Source of the DNA: an uncultured Bacteroidota bacterium
GTDB taxonomy: Bacteria; Bacteroidota; Bacteroidia; Chitinophagales; Chitinophagaceae
Direction: 5' to 3'
Assembly (NCBI GenBank): GCA_903882805.1
Contig: CAIRYK010000003.1
Location: forward strand, 1 to 64,000
Length of the DNA: 64,000 nucleotides
The position numbers and the translations under genes are program-made. Numbering within the stretch: position 1 is the stretch's first letter; each line of letters begins with the position of its first letter. The notes under the pieces are model-generated. The model searched no databases. It had not been told where the DNA came from and worked only from the letters and a program-made list of their open reading frames with translations. Below are positions 28,073-38,800 of the stretch, in pieces.

Positions 28073-31000
28073 ATGAAAAAATTGTCTTTACACTACCTAT
28101 CAGATACTTGTTTTAGATTGCGAACTAATACGATGAAGATATTTTTTATCGGTCTGATGCTTTGCTGCATCAGCATTTCGTCGTTTGCTCAGGTAACCGT
28201 TACGCCGGCTACAGGAGGCTCATCAGTTTGCCCTGAAACGGCTGTCAGCGGCCTTACGCCAGGTTGTACAACATTAGGCCCTATTGTAATCAACGAGACT
28301 AATAACGGTGACTTTTCGGTAGGCGCTTCCTTCGATACTATGATATTGGTGCCACCAGCAGGCTGGCAGTTTAGCTGTGCAGCGCCAACAATTACAGCTT
28401 TAGGTGGCGGCGATATTACTGCCGTTTCAAGAATGTTGTTTGCCAACAGATTGATAATCAGCATTGCTTGTCCTACAAATACACGTCACGACCAAATAAC
28501 CATATCCAGCTTACAGATACAACCATTAACTACCACTGCTCCTCCCGGATACATTAGCGACTCATTTGTAGTAGGCGTATTGGGCATTACAACAGGTCAT
28601 GCAGGCACTAACTTTGGTAATTTACGTATTGCTTCTTTCGTTCTTGGCGTTTATACATTGTCTGGCGGCGGTAGCTATTGCTTAGGTAGTGGCGGCGTTC
28701 ATATGTTCCTCAATGGCTCAGATACAGGTATGCAATACCTGGTAAGAATAGGTGGTGTTACAACTGCAACAGTTACAGGTACAGGCGCATCGCCCCTCGA
28801 TTTGGGCGCAATGACTACTGCGGGTACTTATACCGTAGTGGCTACAAATACTTGCGGCTCTACAGCCAATCAGGGCGGCTCGGCAACAGTTACTGTATTG
28901 CCTTTGCCGATTCCGTACGCTATTACAGGCGGAGGTAACTACTGTTCAGGCGATACTGGCGTAGTTGTAGGTCAGGCTGGGTCAGATGTGGGCATTAGGT
29001 ATTATTTATACAACGGACCAACGTTAATAGACAGCGTTGATGGCAGACCCGGCGGCGGTCCAATTAGCTTTGGTACAAGAACAACAACTGGCACGCATTC
29101 TGTTGTTGCAAAAGATTTAACAACCGGCTGTACCCGTAACATGACGGGTACCGTATCCATAGGTATACTACCTTTACCAGCCGATTGCGCTGTTACCGGC
29201 GGCGGCAGGTATTGCGCAGGCGGCACAGGTGTGCACATCGGCTTGCTTTGTTCGTCTGTGGGTATCAACTACCAGCTATATCAAGGTACTTCGCCAATAG
29301 GCGGGGCTCGCGCCGGTACTGGTACGGCAATAGATTTTGGATTATACACTGTAGCTGACACCTACACCGTTGTTGCTACAAATGCGGTAACAGGATGTCA
29401 TCGCACAATGACAGGACGTGCAATAATTACCATAGATCCAAGAGCTCCGATTAGCGGAACTACAAGTTTGTGTCTTGGAGCATCAACTACACTCACCAAT
29501 AGTATACCAGGCGGCGTTTGGAGCAGCAGCGCTGTGACAGTCGCTACAATCGGTTCGTTGACTGGAGTGGTTAATACATTTGCTACAGGCAATACAGTTA
29601 TCAGCTATACAGACCTGACTACGGGTTGCGTTTCGACAACCACGGTTACCGTATCGTTATTGACACCGATTACAGGTCCTACCCGCGTTTGTTTTGGCGA
29701 TACAATTCGTCTTTCTAATATTACTACGGGCGGTACATGGGTTAGTAGCGATGTAACTAAGGCAACTGTAGATATTTCTACCGGCGTTGTTACTGGCGTC
29801 TCAGCAGGCCTTGTTACCATTACTTACAGCATAGGCGGTTGCGTTGGCACATATCCAGTAACGGTATTGCCTGCGGTGCCTGCAATAACGGGCGTAAATG
29901 ACCTTTGCGCATGGTTCTTCAGAGATACAGTATGTAATGCCGATCCTACAGGATACTGGAGCAGTACACTGGTAACAGTCACCAACATTGGTTCTGGCTG
30001 CGCTATGGTGTCGGCCTATCCTCCCGGAGCAGCTACAATAACTTACACACTTCCAACAGGTTGTTATACTACGGCTACTCTTACAGTTAACCCTCAGCCT
30101 GCGCCAATAACTGGTATAGATACGGTGTGCGTAGGATTGACGACTGTTTTCAGCTCAGGACCGTTCGGCGGTCTATGGACAAGTAGTAATACTGGTGTAG
30201 CGACAGTGGTACCCGTGAGCGGCGATATCTTAGGTATCAATGCAGGTTCTGCTATCATTACTTATACGCTTCCTACTGGTTGTTTGCAGGTGAAAACAGT
30301 AAATGTGCGTCCGAATCCGGCTCCTATAGCAGGACCGAGTCGGCTTTGCTTTGGTACAACTATAAGGCTAACTGATTCAGTAGCCGGAGGTCGATGGACG
30401 AGCAGCGATCCCGGTGTGGCGCCTATAGGGTTCACTACAGGTATCTTAACCGGCTTATCGGTAGGTACTGCAACTATTACATACAGATTGACAACAAGCT
30501 GTCTGGCAACGTATGATGTTACTGTAGATCCCGTGCCGGGTGCTATTTCAGGTCCTACAGAGTTATGTGAGGGCGCTACAATAGCATTGACTCAAAGTTC
30601 AACAGGCGGTTCATGGATAAGCAGTGATACAATGATCGCAACTATTGATTCGCTCACTGGCGTATTGAATGGTGTAAGAGCAGGATCAGTTATTATCACC
30701 TATACTTTTGGAACAGGTTGCTATTCTACCTATGGCGTAACGGTTAACCCATTACCCACGCCTATTACTGGCGATACCGTAGTATGCGTTGGTCGTTCGG
30801 TGGCATTGAGCAGCGGACCTGGAGCAGGTATCTGGACAAGCAGCGTACCTACCATTGCTTACATTGATCCGGTAGGTGTCATCACCGGTATTTCTCCGGG
30901 CTCAGTTATTACTACTTTCACACTACCTACAGGTTGCCTTACTACTCGTGCGTTTACAGTTAATCCTAATCCGGATGTAATAACAGGTATTACCTCTTTG

Positions 31001-34000
31001 TGCGTGGCTCAAACTGTTACACTCTCTGATGCTACTACCGGAGGATCGTGGATTAGTACCGACCCTGCTATTGCAACTATTGGTTCAGGAGATGGCCTCG
31101 TAACGGGTATTGCTCCAGGCACGGTTATTATTGATTATATATTGCCAACAGGTTGTTTTATATCTACATTCGTCGTTATTCATCCTGTACCGGATACCAT
31201 AGGCGGCCCACGTGAAGTGTGCGTTGGTCAGACAATAACACTTACCAATTCAGTGCCAGGCGGCAGATGGTTGAGCCTCAATACATCTGTAGGCGATATT
31301 GATTCGTTAACAGGCGTATTTACCGGAGTATCTGCAGGTACGGTATTGGTGATGTATACTATAGCAAGCAGCTGTAGCGTATTGGTAAGTATCGACGTTC
31401 AGGCGCGTTCACCTATCACTGGTCCTACAGAAGTATGCGTTGGAAACACTATTGTGTTGGATAACGCTACGCCAGGCGGTATATGGTCGAGCAGCAATGA
31501 TGCTATCGGTAGTATTGATCCCGCAGGTAATGTATTGGGCGTTTCTGCAGGTACGGTGACCATAACCTACACTACATCTACACTATTTGGCGGTTGCGTA
31601 TCATTGTATACGGTAACGGTTTATCCGCTTGCGCCGATAGTTGGTCCACGCAATGTATGCGAGGGCTTAACCATAACACTTACTAATACAGTACCGGGAG
31701 GTAGCTGGTCGCTCGATGATCCTTCTATAGGAAGTATAGATACAGCAGGTGTGTTTACAGCGATTTTGAGAGGTACTACAATCGTTACTTATTTGTTGCC
31801 TACCGGTTGCTCAGATACATTCCTTGTAACAGTCGACCCATTGCCAGATCCAATCTATGGCGCAATTCCAATTTGTAAGTCAGATTCGATGACGCTTACA
31901 GACGCTACTACGGGTGGAGTATGGACTAGTAGTAACACAGCCGTTGCTACAGTCGATTCTTTCGGTGTAGTAACAGGAGTAGATGCAGGTACAGCGACAA
32001 TAACGTACACATTGGCTACAGGATGTTTAACAACTACTACTGTTGAAATCTATCCTCACGAACCGATTACAGGTGTTTTTGCAGTATGCGTAGGTTTGAC
32101 AACAGATCTTAATAATACTGTGCCAGGCGGTACATGGAGCAGCAGCGATATTACCATAGGTAATGTAGATACAGTTGGTATAGTAACAGGTGTTACTGCG
32201 GGCACTGTAACCATAACTTATTTAACTGCTAATGGCTGCCAGTCGATAGCGACAGTAACTGTTAATCCATTGCCTGATACTATAGCAGGTACGCCGGTGG
32301 TATGTGAGTTTTCGCGGATAACGCTTACCGACGCAACGCCTGACGGTACATGGAGTAGCAGCAATATTACCATTGCGACTATTGACACAGACGGTGTTGT
32401 AACAGGGGTGAGAGCAGGAACTTGTACTATTACCTATATGTTGGGTACAGGTTGTATTGCTACTACTTCACTCTTGGTTAATCCGGTACCATCGCCAATA
32501 ACAGGCGTACGAGATGTGTGTATCACATTCAATACCCGTTTGTTTGATGCTACGCCAGGTGGACAATGGTCGAGCGACAGTACGCATATCGCTACAATCG
32601 ACATTCTTTCCGGATATATAACAACTGTTTCGGTAGGTGTTGCTACAATATCTTACACATTACCGCTTACAGGTTGTGCAGCAACTACTACCGTTACGGT
32701 ACACGCTGCGCCAACTATAGTTGTTTCTCCATCATTGATGAAGTGTAAGGCCGAAACCAAACGCCTTAATGCAAGCGGCGCCGGCCCAGGCGGTAGCTAC
32801 CAATGGTCTCCATCGTATGGCCTTTCTTGTACGGCATGTACATCTCCCGATGCCACGCCAACAGTAACTACAACTTACCGCGTAATAGCAACTAATGCAG
32901 CGGGCTGTAAGGATACTGGTTTCATAACAGTATTTATTGATTCTGCACTCGCAAATATGCGTATTGTTGGTCGCGATAGTATATGCGCAGGCACCTGCGA
33001 CACACTTACAGCTACAGGCAGAGCGGGTACCTATTTTGAATGGAAGCCAGCACGCGCATTGTCTTGCACTATCTGCGACAAGGTTATAGCATGTCCTGAT
33101 TCTACACAGAAATACTGGGCTGTAGCTATTGACGACTGGGGTTGTAAAGACTCGGTATCATTTACAGTGCACGTAGATACATTACCTCGCATGAAGGTGT
33201 TACCATTCCCAACCATTGTTTGTCGCGGTACGCCACTGCAGATGTATGCCTTCGGATCTTACTCTTATGTTTGGTCTCCGCCTTATGGTCTGTCTTGCGA
33301 CTCATGTAGCAACCCTGTTTGTACAGATACATTCAACATGGTTTACAACCTTACAGGTTATACTAAATTGGGTTGTGCTGATTCTATCAAAGTAAAAGTA
33401 TCAGTGTTAGATACCAACCTGAATATAGTAAGTAATGATACTGTAATATGTATTGGCGGTAGCGCTAAACTGAGCGCCTACAGTCATAGCCTTGTAGGTA
33501 ATCTGGATATACCAACCTATATGTGGTTCCCATCTACCGGTCTTGATAATCCTAATATCGACAAGCCTACCGCTACTCCTGATGTGACTACTGTTTATTC
33601 AGTAGTTATTACAGAGAACGTCTGCTTCAAGGATACGCAGGAAGTTGTAGTGGTAGTTGACCCAATACCGAATATTACCATCACACCGCCTTCGCAAACA
33701 GTTATTGCGGGTACACAGGTACAGCTAACAGCTACCATCGATAACGGCGTAATATCTAAATACATATGGACTCCAGGTAACTCGTTGTCATGCGATACCT
33801 GCTACAATCCAATTGCTACGCCGTCTGTTAATACTACTTACAACGTAGTAGTGACTACAAATCATGGTTGCGTAAACTCTGATACTGTTTCTATACGCAT
33901 CTATTGCGACAATAGTCAGGTGTTTATACCTAACACGTTTACACCAAACGGCGACGGTATGAATGATAGGTTCTATGTGAGCGCTAAGGGTATTAGTTTG

Positions 34001-34204
34001 ATAACCAGAATGAGCGTTTACAACCGTTGGGGACAGTTAGTGTATGACGCACATAATATCCAGCCAAATGATCCTGGCGCAGGTTGGGACGGTCAGTATA
34101 ACGGATATGTTGTGGAACCCGATGTGTTTGTGTATATTGTGGATGCAGTATGTGAATTAGGTACTACTTACCACTATCAGGGTGACATTTCAATTGTGCG
34201 CTAA
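28073..34204 (+). CDS. Giant type IX cargo protein with 15 BIG2-like repeats
   Basis: A 2043-residue secreted surface protein. A signal peptide is clear at residues 21-40 (MKIFFIGLMLCCISISSFAQ), so Met21 at 28133 may be the real start. Then comes a beta domain, followed by three repeats opening with LSGGGSYC, ITGGGNYC and VTGGGRYC. Fifteen BIG2-like immunoglobulin repeats of about 72 residues fill residues about 457-1547. Five Ig/PKD-like repeats follow, four with an LSCxxC motif. The C-terminal 95 residues (VFIPNTFTPNGDGMNDRF, MSVYNRWGQLVYD) are the type B sorting domain of the type IX system. Nearly every BIG2 repeat has two conserved cysteines. The likely role is adhesin or extracellular matrix component. 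A PorP/SprF gene follows, as is typical. Confidence 0.9.
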   Translation: MKKLSLHYLSDTCFRLRTNTMKIFFIGLMLCCISISSFAQVTVTPATGGSSVCPETAVSGLTPGCTTLGPIVINETNNGDFSVGASFDTMILVPPAGWQFSCAAPTITALGGGDITAVSRMLFANRLIISIACPTNTRHDQITISSLQIQPLTTTAPPGYISDSFVVGVLGITTGHAGTNFGNLRIASFVLGVYTLSGGGSYCLGSGGVHMFLNGSDTGMQYLVRIGGVTTATVTGTGASPLDLGAMTTAGTYTVVATNTCGSTANQGGSATVTVLPLPIPYAITGGGNYCSGDTGVVVGQAGSDVGIRYYLYNGPTLIDSVDGRPGGGPISFGTRTTTGTHSVVAKDLTTGCTRNMTGTVSIGILPLPADCAVTGGGRYCAGGTGVHIGLLCSSVGINYQLYQGTSPIGGARAGTGTAIDFGLYTVADTYTVVATNAVTGCHRTMTGRAIITIDPRAPISGTTSLCLGASTTLTNSIPGGVWSSSAVTVATIGSLTGVVNTFATGNTVISYTDLTTGCVSTTTVTVSLLTPITGPTRVCFGDTIRLSNITTGGTWVSSDVTKATVDISTGVVTGVSAGLVTITYSIGGCVGTYPVTVLPAVPAITGVNDLCAWFFRDTVCNADPTGYWSSTLVTVTNIGSGCAMVSAYPPGAATITYTLPTGCYTTATLTVNPQPAPITGIDTVCVGLTTVFSSGPFGGLWTSSNTGVATVVPVSGDILGINAGSAIITYTLPTGCLQVKTVNVRPNPAPIAGPSRLCFGTTIRLTDSVAGGRWTSSDPGVAPIGFTTGILTGLSVGTATITYRLTTSCLATYDVTVDPVPGAISGPTELCEGATIALTQSSTGGSWISSDTMIATIDSLTGVLNGVRAGSVIITYTFGTGCYSTYGVTVNPLPTPITGDTVVCVGRSVALSSGPGAGIWTSSVPTIAYIDPVGVITGISPGSVITTFTLPTGCLTTRAFTVNPNPDVITGITSLCVAQTVTLSDATTGGSWISTDPAIATIGSGDGLVTGIAPGTVIIDYILPTGCFISTFVVIHPVPDTIGGPREVCVGQTITLTNSVPGGRWLSLNTSVGDIDSLTGVFTGVSAGTVLVMYTIASSCSVLVSIDVQARSPITGPTEVCVGNTIVLDNATPGGIWSSSNDAIGSIDPAGNVLGVSAGTVTITYTTSTLFGGCVSLYTVTVYPLAPIVGPRNVCEGLTITLTNTVPGGSWSLDDPSIGSIDTAGVFTAILRGTTIVTYLLPTGCSDTFLVTVDPLPDPIYGAIPICKSDSMTLTDATTGGVWTSSNTAVATVDSFGVVTGVDAGTATITYTLATGCLTTTTVEIYPHEPITGVFAVCVGLTTDLNNTVPGGTWSSSDITIGNVDTVGIVTGVTAGTVTITYLTANGCQSIATVTVNPLPDTIAGTPVVCEFSRITLTDATPDGTWSSSNITIATIDTDGVVTGVRAGTCTITYMLGTGCIATTSLLVNPVPSPITGVRDVCITFNTRLFDATPGGQWSSDSTHIATIDILSGYITTVSVGVATISYTLPLTGCAATTTVTVHAAPTIVVSPSLMKCKAETKRLNASGAGPGGSYQWSPSYGLSCTACTSPDATPTVTTTYRVIATNAAGCKDTGFITVFIDSALANMRIVGRDSICAGTCDTLTATGRAGTYFEWKPARALSCTICDKVIACPDSTQKYWAVAIDDWGCKDSVSFTVHVDTLPRMKVLPFPTIVCRGTPLQMYAFGSYSYVWSPPYGLSCDSCSNPVCTDTFNMVYNLTGYTKLGCADSIKVKVSVLDTNLNIVSNDTVICIGGSAKLSAYSHSLVGNLDIPTYMWFPSTGLDNPNIDKPTATPDVTTVYSVVITENVCFKDTQEVVVVVDPIPNITITPPSQTVIAGTQVQLTATIDNGVISKYIWTPGNSLSCDTCYNPIATPSVNTTYNVVVTTNHGCVNSDTVSIRIYCDNSQVFIPNTFTPNGDGMNDRFYVSAKGISLITRMSVYNRWGQLVYDAHNIQPNDPGAGWDGQYNGYVVEPDVFVYIVDAVCELGTTYHYQGDISIVR
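29441..32712 (+). repeat. Array of 15 BIG2-like coding repeats
   Basis: Fifteen tandem units of about 216-222 bases, each opening with a form of PITGPTEVCVG. Each continues with TPGGxWSSSNxxIATID and GVVTGVSAGTVTITYTLPTGC, and ends in a short Pro-containing linker (TVNPLP). The units are diverged at DNA level. Unit 3 is the most deviant (CAWFFRDTVCNADPTGYW). Confidence 0.9.
32713..33906 (+). repeat. Five Ig/PKD-like repeats, four with LSCxxC
   Basis: Five units of about 75-85 residues share a YxWxPxxGLSCxxCxxPxATPxxTTTYxV pattern. The cysteine pair is present as LSCTAC, LSCTIC, LSCDSC and LSCDTC. In unit 4 it is replaced by LDNPNI. A second conserved cysteine precedes Lys/Ala-Asp near each unit end (GCKD, GCKD, GCAD, CFKD). 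Confidence 0.75.
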
Positions 34205-34234
34205 AGTGTTATTTGAACATTAAAAAAAGAAAAG

Positions 34235-35308
34235 ATGAAACGTTATTTAACCATATTATCTGCCAGTGTTGCGCTCGCTTTTGGGGGCGCTGCATACGGT
34301 CAGGACATACACTTTTCGCAGTTTTATGAGAATGCCGTATTACGTAATCCTGCTCTAACAGGTATTTTTACCGGCGATTATAAAATTGGTATGGATTATC
34401 GTACACAATGGGGTAATTCATTTGTTCCTTATAATACGGTAATGGTTTCGGGTGAAACCCGTATACTGGTGAATCGTAATGTAGGCGATTATTTGAGTAT
34501 AGGTCTTGTAGGCACTTACGATAAAGCCGGTACTATCAATTTTACAAGTACACAGTTGTATCCGGCAATAAGTTTTAATAAAGCTTTGGAAGATCAGCAC
34601 AACTCTTACCTTTCTGTCGGTTTTACCGGTGGTTATATCAACAGATCGGTAGATCAGAGCCTGATGACAACAAGCTATCAGTGGCAGAACGGGCTGTTCA
34701 GTACGAACAATCCAACCGGAGAAACCAGTAACTTTAAAAGCTTTAGTCATTACGACCTTGGCGCTGGCGTTAGCTTGAATAGTTCACTCGATCAGTACGG
34801 TAAGTATAACTATTATCTGGGAGCAAGCGCATATCACATCAACAGAGCTACTCAGATATTCAGCGGTGGCGATGTATTGATTAAATTGCCGGTAAAATGG
34901 CAGTTCAGCGGCGGTATACACCTTCCGCTTAGTGAGCAGTTCACGTTCACAGCTCAGGCAAACTATAGTGTTATGCAGCCTTACAGCGAGTTTCTTGCCG
35001 GTGGTATGTTTACCTATAAGAGCATCCCTCCGGGATTGCCAAGTATTTTCGCTTTTAGCTTTGGTATGTACGTAAGGTCTCAAGATGCAGTTATACCTAC
35101 ATTCAAGATTGACTACAAAGATTTAGCCTTTGGTTTTTCTTACGATGTTAATAATTCGTCATTGTCTACAGGCGCTAATGGCGCGAGCGCTACCGAAATT
35201 ACCCTTTACCTTAAAGGCCATTACGAGCACAAAAAGAATCCTCGTGATCCAGTTATGTGTCCGAGATTTGAGGACGACATCAACCCCAACAATACATTCA
35301 GATACTAG
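34235..35308 (+). CDS. PorP/SprF-family type IX secretion outer-membrane protein
   Basis: A 357-residue outer-membrane protein with a signal peptide (residues 1-22, AAYGQ). The family N-terminal motif is QDIHFSQFYENAVLRNPALTGIFTGDYKIGMDYRTQW. The remainder has the alternating pattern of a beta barrel. PorP/SprF-like proteins are typically encoded just downstream of type B (CHU_C) cargo and are needed for secretion or surface attachment of that cargo; SprF with SprB is the studied example. It starts 30 bases after the giant gene, forming a two-gene operon closed by a terminator. Confidence 0.93.
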   Translation: MKRYLTILSASVALAFGGAAYGQDIHFSQFYENAVLRNPALTGIFTGDYKIGMDYRTQWGNSFVPYNTVMVSGETRILVNRNVGDYLSIGLVGTYDKAGTINFTSTQLYPAISFNKALEDQHNSYLSVGFTGGYINRSVDQSLMTTSYQWQNGLFSTNNPTGETSNFKSFSHYDLGAGVSLNSSLDQYGKYNYYLGASAYHINRATQIFSGGDVLIKLPVKWQFSGGIHLPLSEQFTFTAQANYSVMQPYSEFLAGGMFTYKSIPPGLPSIFAFSFGMYVRSQDAVIPTFKIDYKDLAFGFSYDVNNSSLSTGANGASATEITLYLKGHYEHKKNPRDPVMCPRFEDDINPNNTFRY

Positions 35309-35327
35309 TTTTGTATAGCATATCAGG

Positions 35328-35364
35328 AACGGGAAAAGCGCAGATAAACGCTTTTCCCGTTTTT
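35328..35364 (+). terminator. Terminator after the PorP/SprF gene
   Basis: Perfect 13-base arms (35328-35340 and 35349-35361) around a short loop, followed by a run of five T. It closes the adhesin-PorP operon. Confidence 0.9.
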
Positions 35365-35809
35365 GGTTTTGGGGAGTGGTTATTATGCTTGAATTTGCAC
35401 CAATTGTTTGCTCTGGACTATTGATTATTGTTTCCTAAGCGCGCGCATTATTAACGATGACTATTGGTTTCTAAATATTTATTCGTTTGTTAACTATATT
35501 GTGTTGTTAATCTGTGTATTTATCGTCGTTTTGTTTAAAGCAGAAGGCAATAAGGCAAGGCGATAGCGGTATAGACAGCATCGGGGTGCAGTTCAATACC
35601 TTTACTGAATGTTAGGATTGTGTGTATTGTCCTCTGTAAAAAAGGTATAGAAATAGTTCTCTTGTGCACATAAAATGCTGTGTTCGTTGGTGGGCTTGAC
35701 GTTCGTTAGTTATCCACCGTTGTTAATTTCTTTGCTTCAAAACGGGTACGCAAACACCTAATTTTACCATCCCGATAAAATAAAATTCAACTTTTAAATA
35801 CAGTTTTTT
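35365..35809. other. Intergenic region before nrdJ
   Basis: 445 AT-rich bases without an accepted gene. I looked for a cobalamin riboswitch (B12 box) and for NrdR boxes upstream of the ribonucleotide reductase. I found no convincing match to either. A near DnaA box (TTATCCACC) lies near 35710. Confidence 0.5.
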
Positions 35810-38800
35810 ATGAGCGCCGCCACAAAAAAAGGACTTGCTTTCGCACGACATTATACCCGCGACGGAGTTAGTCCGTACGATATGTTTCAGTACGATTATC
35901 GTACTTCAGTGATACGTAACCCGAATGGAGAGAAGGTGTTTGAAATGACCAATGTGGAGGTTCCCAATCACTGGTCGCAGATAGCTACAGATATACTTGC
36001 GCAGAAATATTTTCGTAAAGCAGGCGTTCCTCAACCAGATGGTACAACTGGAAGGGAAACATCTATTAAACAGGTTGCGCATCGTTTGGCCGATTGCTGG
36101 AGGATGTGGGGTTTTAAGAATGGTTACTTTGCTACTGAACAGGATGCTACCGTATTCTATGATGAGTTGGTATACAGCATATTGATGCAGAGCTGCGCAC
36201 CTAATTCGCCTCAATGGTTCAACACCGGATTGCATAACTCTTACGGTATAGATGGTAAGGCGCAGGGCCATTATTATGTAGATGCAGTTACAGGTAAGCT
36301 GGAGCGTTCGCAAAATGCATATGAGCGTCCTCAACCACATGCTTGCTTCATATTGAGCGTGGATGATGATTTGGTTAATGAAGGCGGCATTATGGATCTG
36401 TGGGTGCGTGAAGCGCGTATTTTCAAATATGGATCAGGAGTAGGTACTAACTATTCTAACATAAGGGCAGAAGGTGAAAAGCTCAGCGGCGGCGGAACAT
36501 CGAGCGGCTTGATGAGCTTCCTGAAAATTGGCGACCGCGCTGCCGGCGCTATCAAAAGCGGAGGCACTACGCGCCGCGCAGCTAAAATGGTTTGCCTTGA
36601 TCTGGATCATCCGGAAGTAATCGACTTTATAGACTGGAAAGTAGAAGAAGAAAAGAAAGTCGCCGCGCTGATAGCTGCCGGTTATGCATCGGATTACGAA
36701 GGCGAAGCATACAAAACAGTTAGCGGACAGAACAGTAACAACTCTGTGCGTATACCAAACGAGTTTTTTGCTAAGCTGGATAACAATTCAGATTGGAATA
36801 TGACTGCGCGCAGCACAGGCAAGATAATGCGCACAATACCTGCAAAAGACCTTTGGGATAAAATAGCTTATTCGGCATGGAGATGCGCAGACCCTGGCAC
36901 TCAATATAATACTACTATCAATGAATGGCATACCTGTCCTGAGGGAGGTAGTATCAGAGCCTCTAACCCCTGCTCTGAATATATGTTCCTCGACAATACT
37001 GCTTGTAACCTGGCTTCGCTCAACCTCCGTCGTTTCTTTGATGAAGAGACAAGCAAGTTTGACGTAGCTGGTTTTGAATATATGGTCCGCTTATGGACAG
37101 TGGTGCTGGAAGTATCTGTGCTAATGGCGCAGTTTCCTTCGCCAGAGGTAGCACAGCTTAGCTACGATTACCGTACGCTTGGCTTGGGTTTTGCAAACCT
37201 TGGCAGTATGCTGATGGTGAGCGGCATTGCTTACGATAGCGAACAGGCTAGAGCCATATCGGGCGCTATATCGGCCATAATGAATGGCGTTGCTTACAAG
37301 ACGTCGGCAGAGATGGCGGCAAGTCTGGGTACGTTCCCAAGGTTCCCGGAGAATAAAGAACATATGATGCGTGTAATGCGCAACCACCGTGCAGCGGCAT
37401 ATGACGCGGCCGATGCGTTTGAAGGTTTGCAAATAAAACCCGTAGGCATCAATGCAAAATATTGCCCTGATTACCTGCTGAGCGCTGCTACAAAAGCATG
37501 GGACGACGCTGTGCAATATGGTGAGCTTTATGGTTACAGAAATGCACAGGCTACAGTTATTGCACCTACCGGCACTATTGGCTTGGTAATGGATTGCGAC
37601 ACCACGGGCGTAGAGCCTGACTTTGCACTGGTGAAGTTCAAGAAACTATCCGGCGGCGGTTATTTCAAGATTATCAATCAGTCTATACCAGCAGCCTTGA
37701 AAAAGCTGGGTTATAAGGCAGAACAGATAGACGCGATTGTGAAGTATGCCAAGGGGCACGGCACATTTGTAGGCGCGCCTTACATCAACCATCAGACGCT
37801 TAGCGAAAAGGGCTTCATAGGCGAAGAACTGAAAAAGCTGGACACAGCGGTGTTGAGCGCTTTCGAAATAGGCTTTGTGTTTAACGTATACAATCTTGGC
37901 GAAGAGTGCTTGCAGAGACTGGGCTTCAAGCCGGAACAATACTTTGCACCAGACTTTAATCTGCTGGAGGAACTGGGCTTCAATGACGATCAGATAGATG
38001 CAGCAAACGACTATGCTTGCGGTACTATGACAGTAGAAGGCGCCCCATTCCTGAAGAATGAGCACCTGAGCGTGTTTGACTGCGCTAACAAATGCGGTAA
38101 GAAAGGCGAAAGGTTTATACATGCGCATGGCCACATACGTATGATGGCGGCTGTGCAGCCTTTTATAAGCGGCGCTATATCAAAGACTATTAATTTGCCC
38201 AACGAGGCTAACATAGACGAGATTAAGGATTGTTATTACCTGAGCTGGCAGTTGGGTCTGAAAGCATGCGCACTGTACAGAGATGGCTCTAAACTGAGTC
38301 AGCCGCTGAGCAACAAAAGTGACAAGAAGAAGAAAGACGAACCGGCAAAAGCAGAAGCCCCTACGGCAACGGCAATTCCCGAAGCAAGCCAGATAGTAGA
38401 TATGAGCAAGCTGACCGTAACAGAATTGCTGGATGAGGTGAACCGCCGCGTGCAGGCCAGCCCCGATACGCAACTGAAGCGCATGCTGAGCCGAATAGTG
38501 GAACGCAAGCAATTGCCGGCTAAACGCAGAGGCTACACCATAAAAGGTAAAGTAGGCGGACAAGCCCTCTTTTTACGCACAGGCGAATATGGTGATGGTA
38601 CGCTGGGCGAGATATTCATAGATATGGCCAAGGAAGGCGCAACAATGCGTAGCTTACTGAATAGCTTTGCAATAGCAATATCGGTAGGGTTGCAGTATGG
38701 AGTGCCGCTGGAAGAGTATGTAGATAAGTTTATCTTCAGCAGATTTGAGCCATCGGGTATTGTAGATCATCCGAATATAAAGACAGCTACCTCGGTGCTG

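Noticed and set aside
35490..35506. NrdR-box-like sequence upstream of nrdJ
   Set aside because: Only part of the palindrome matches and two central bases are missing; no second box at the usual spacing.
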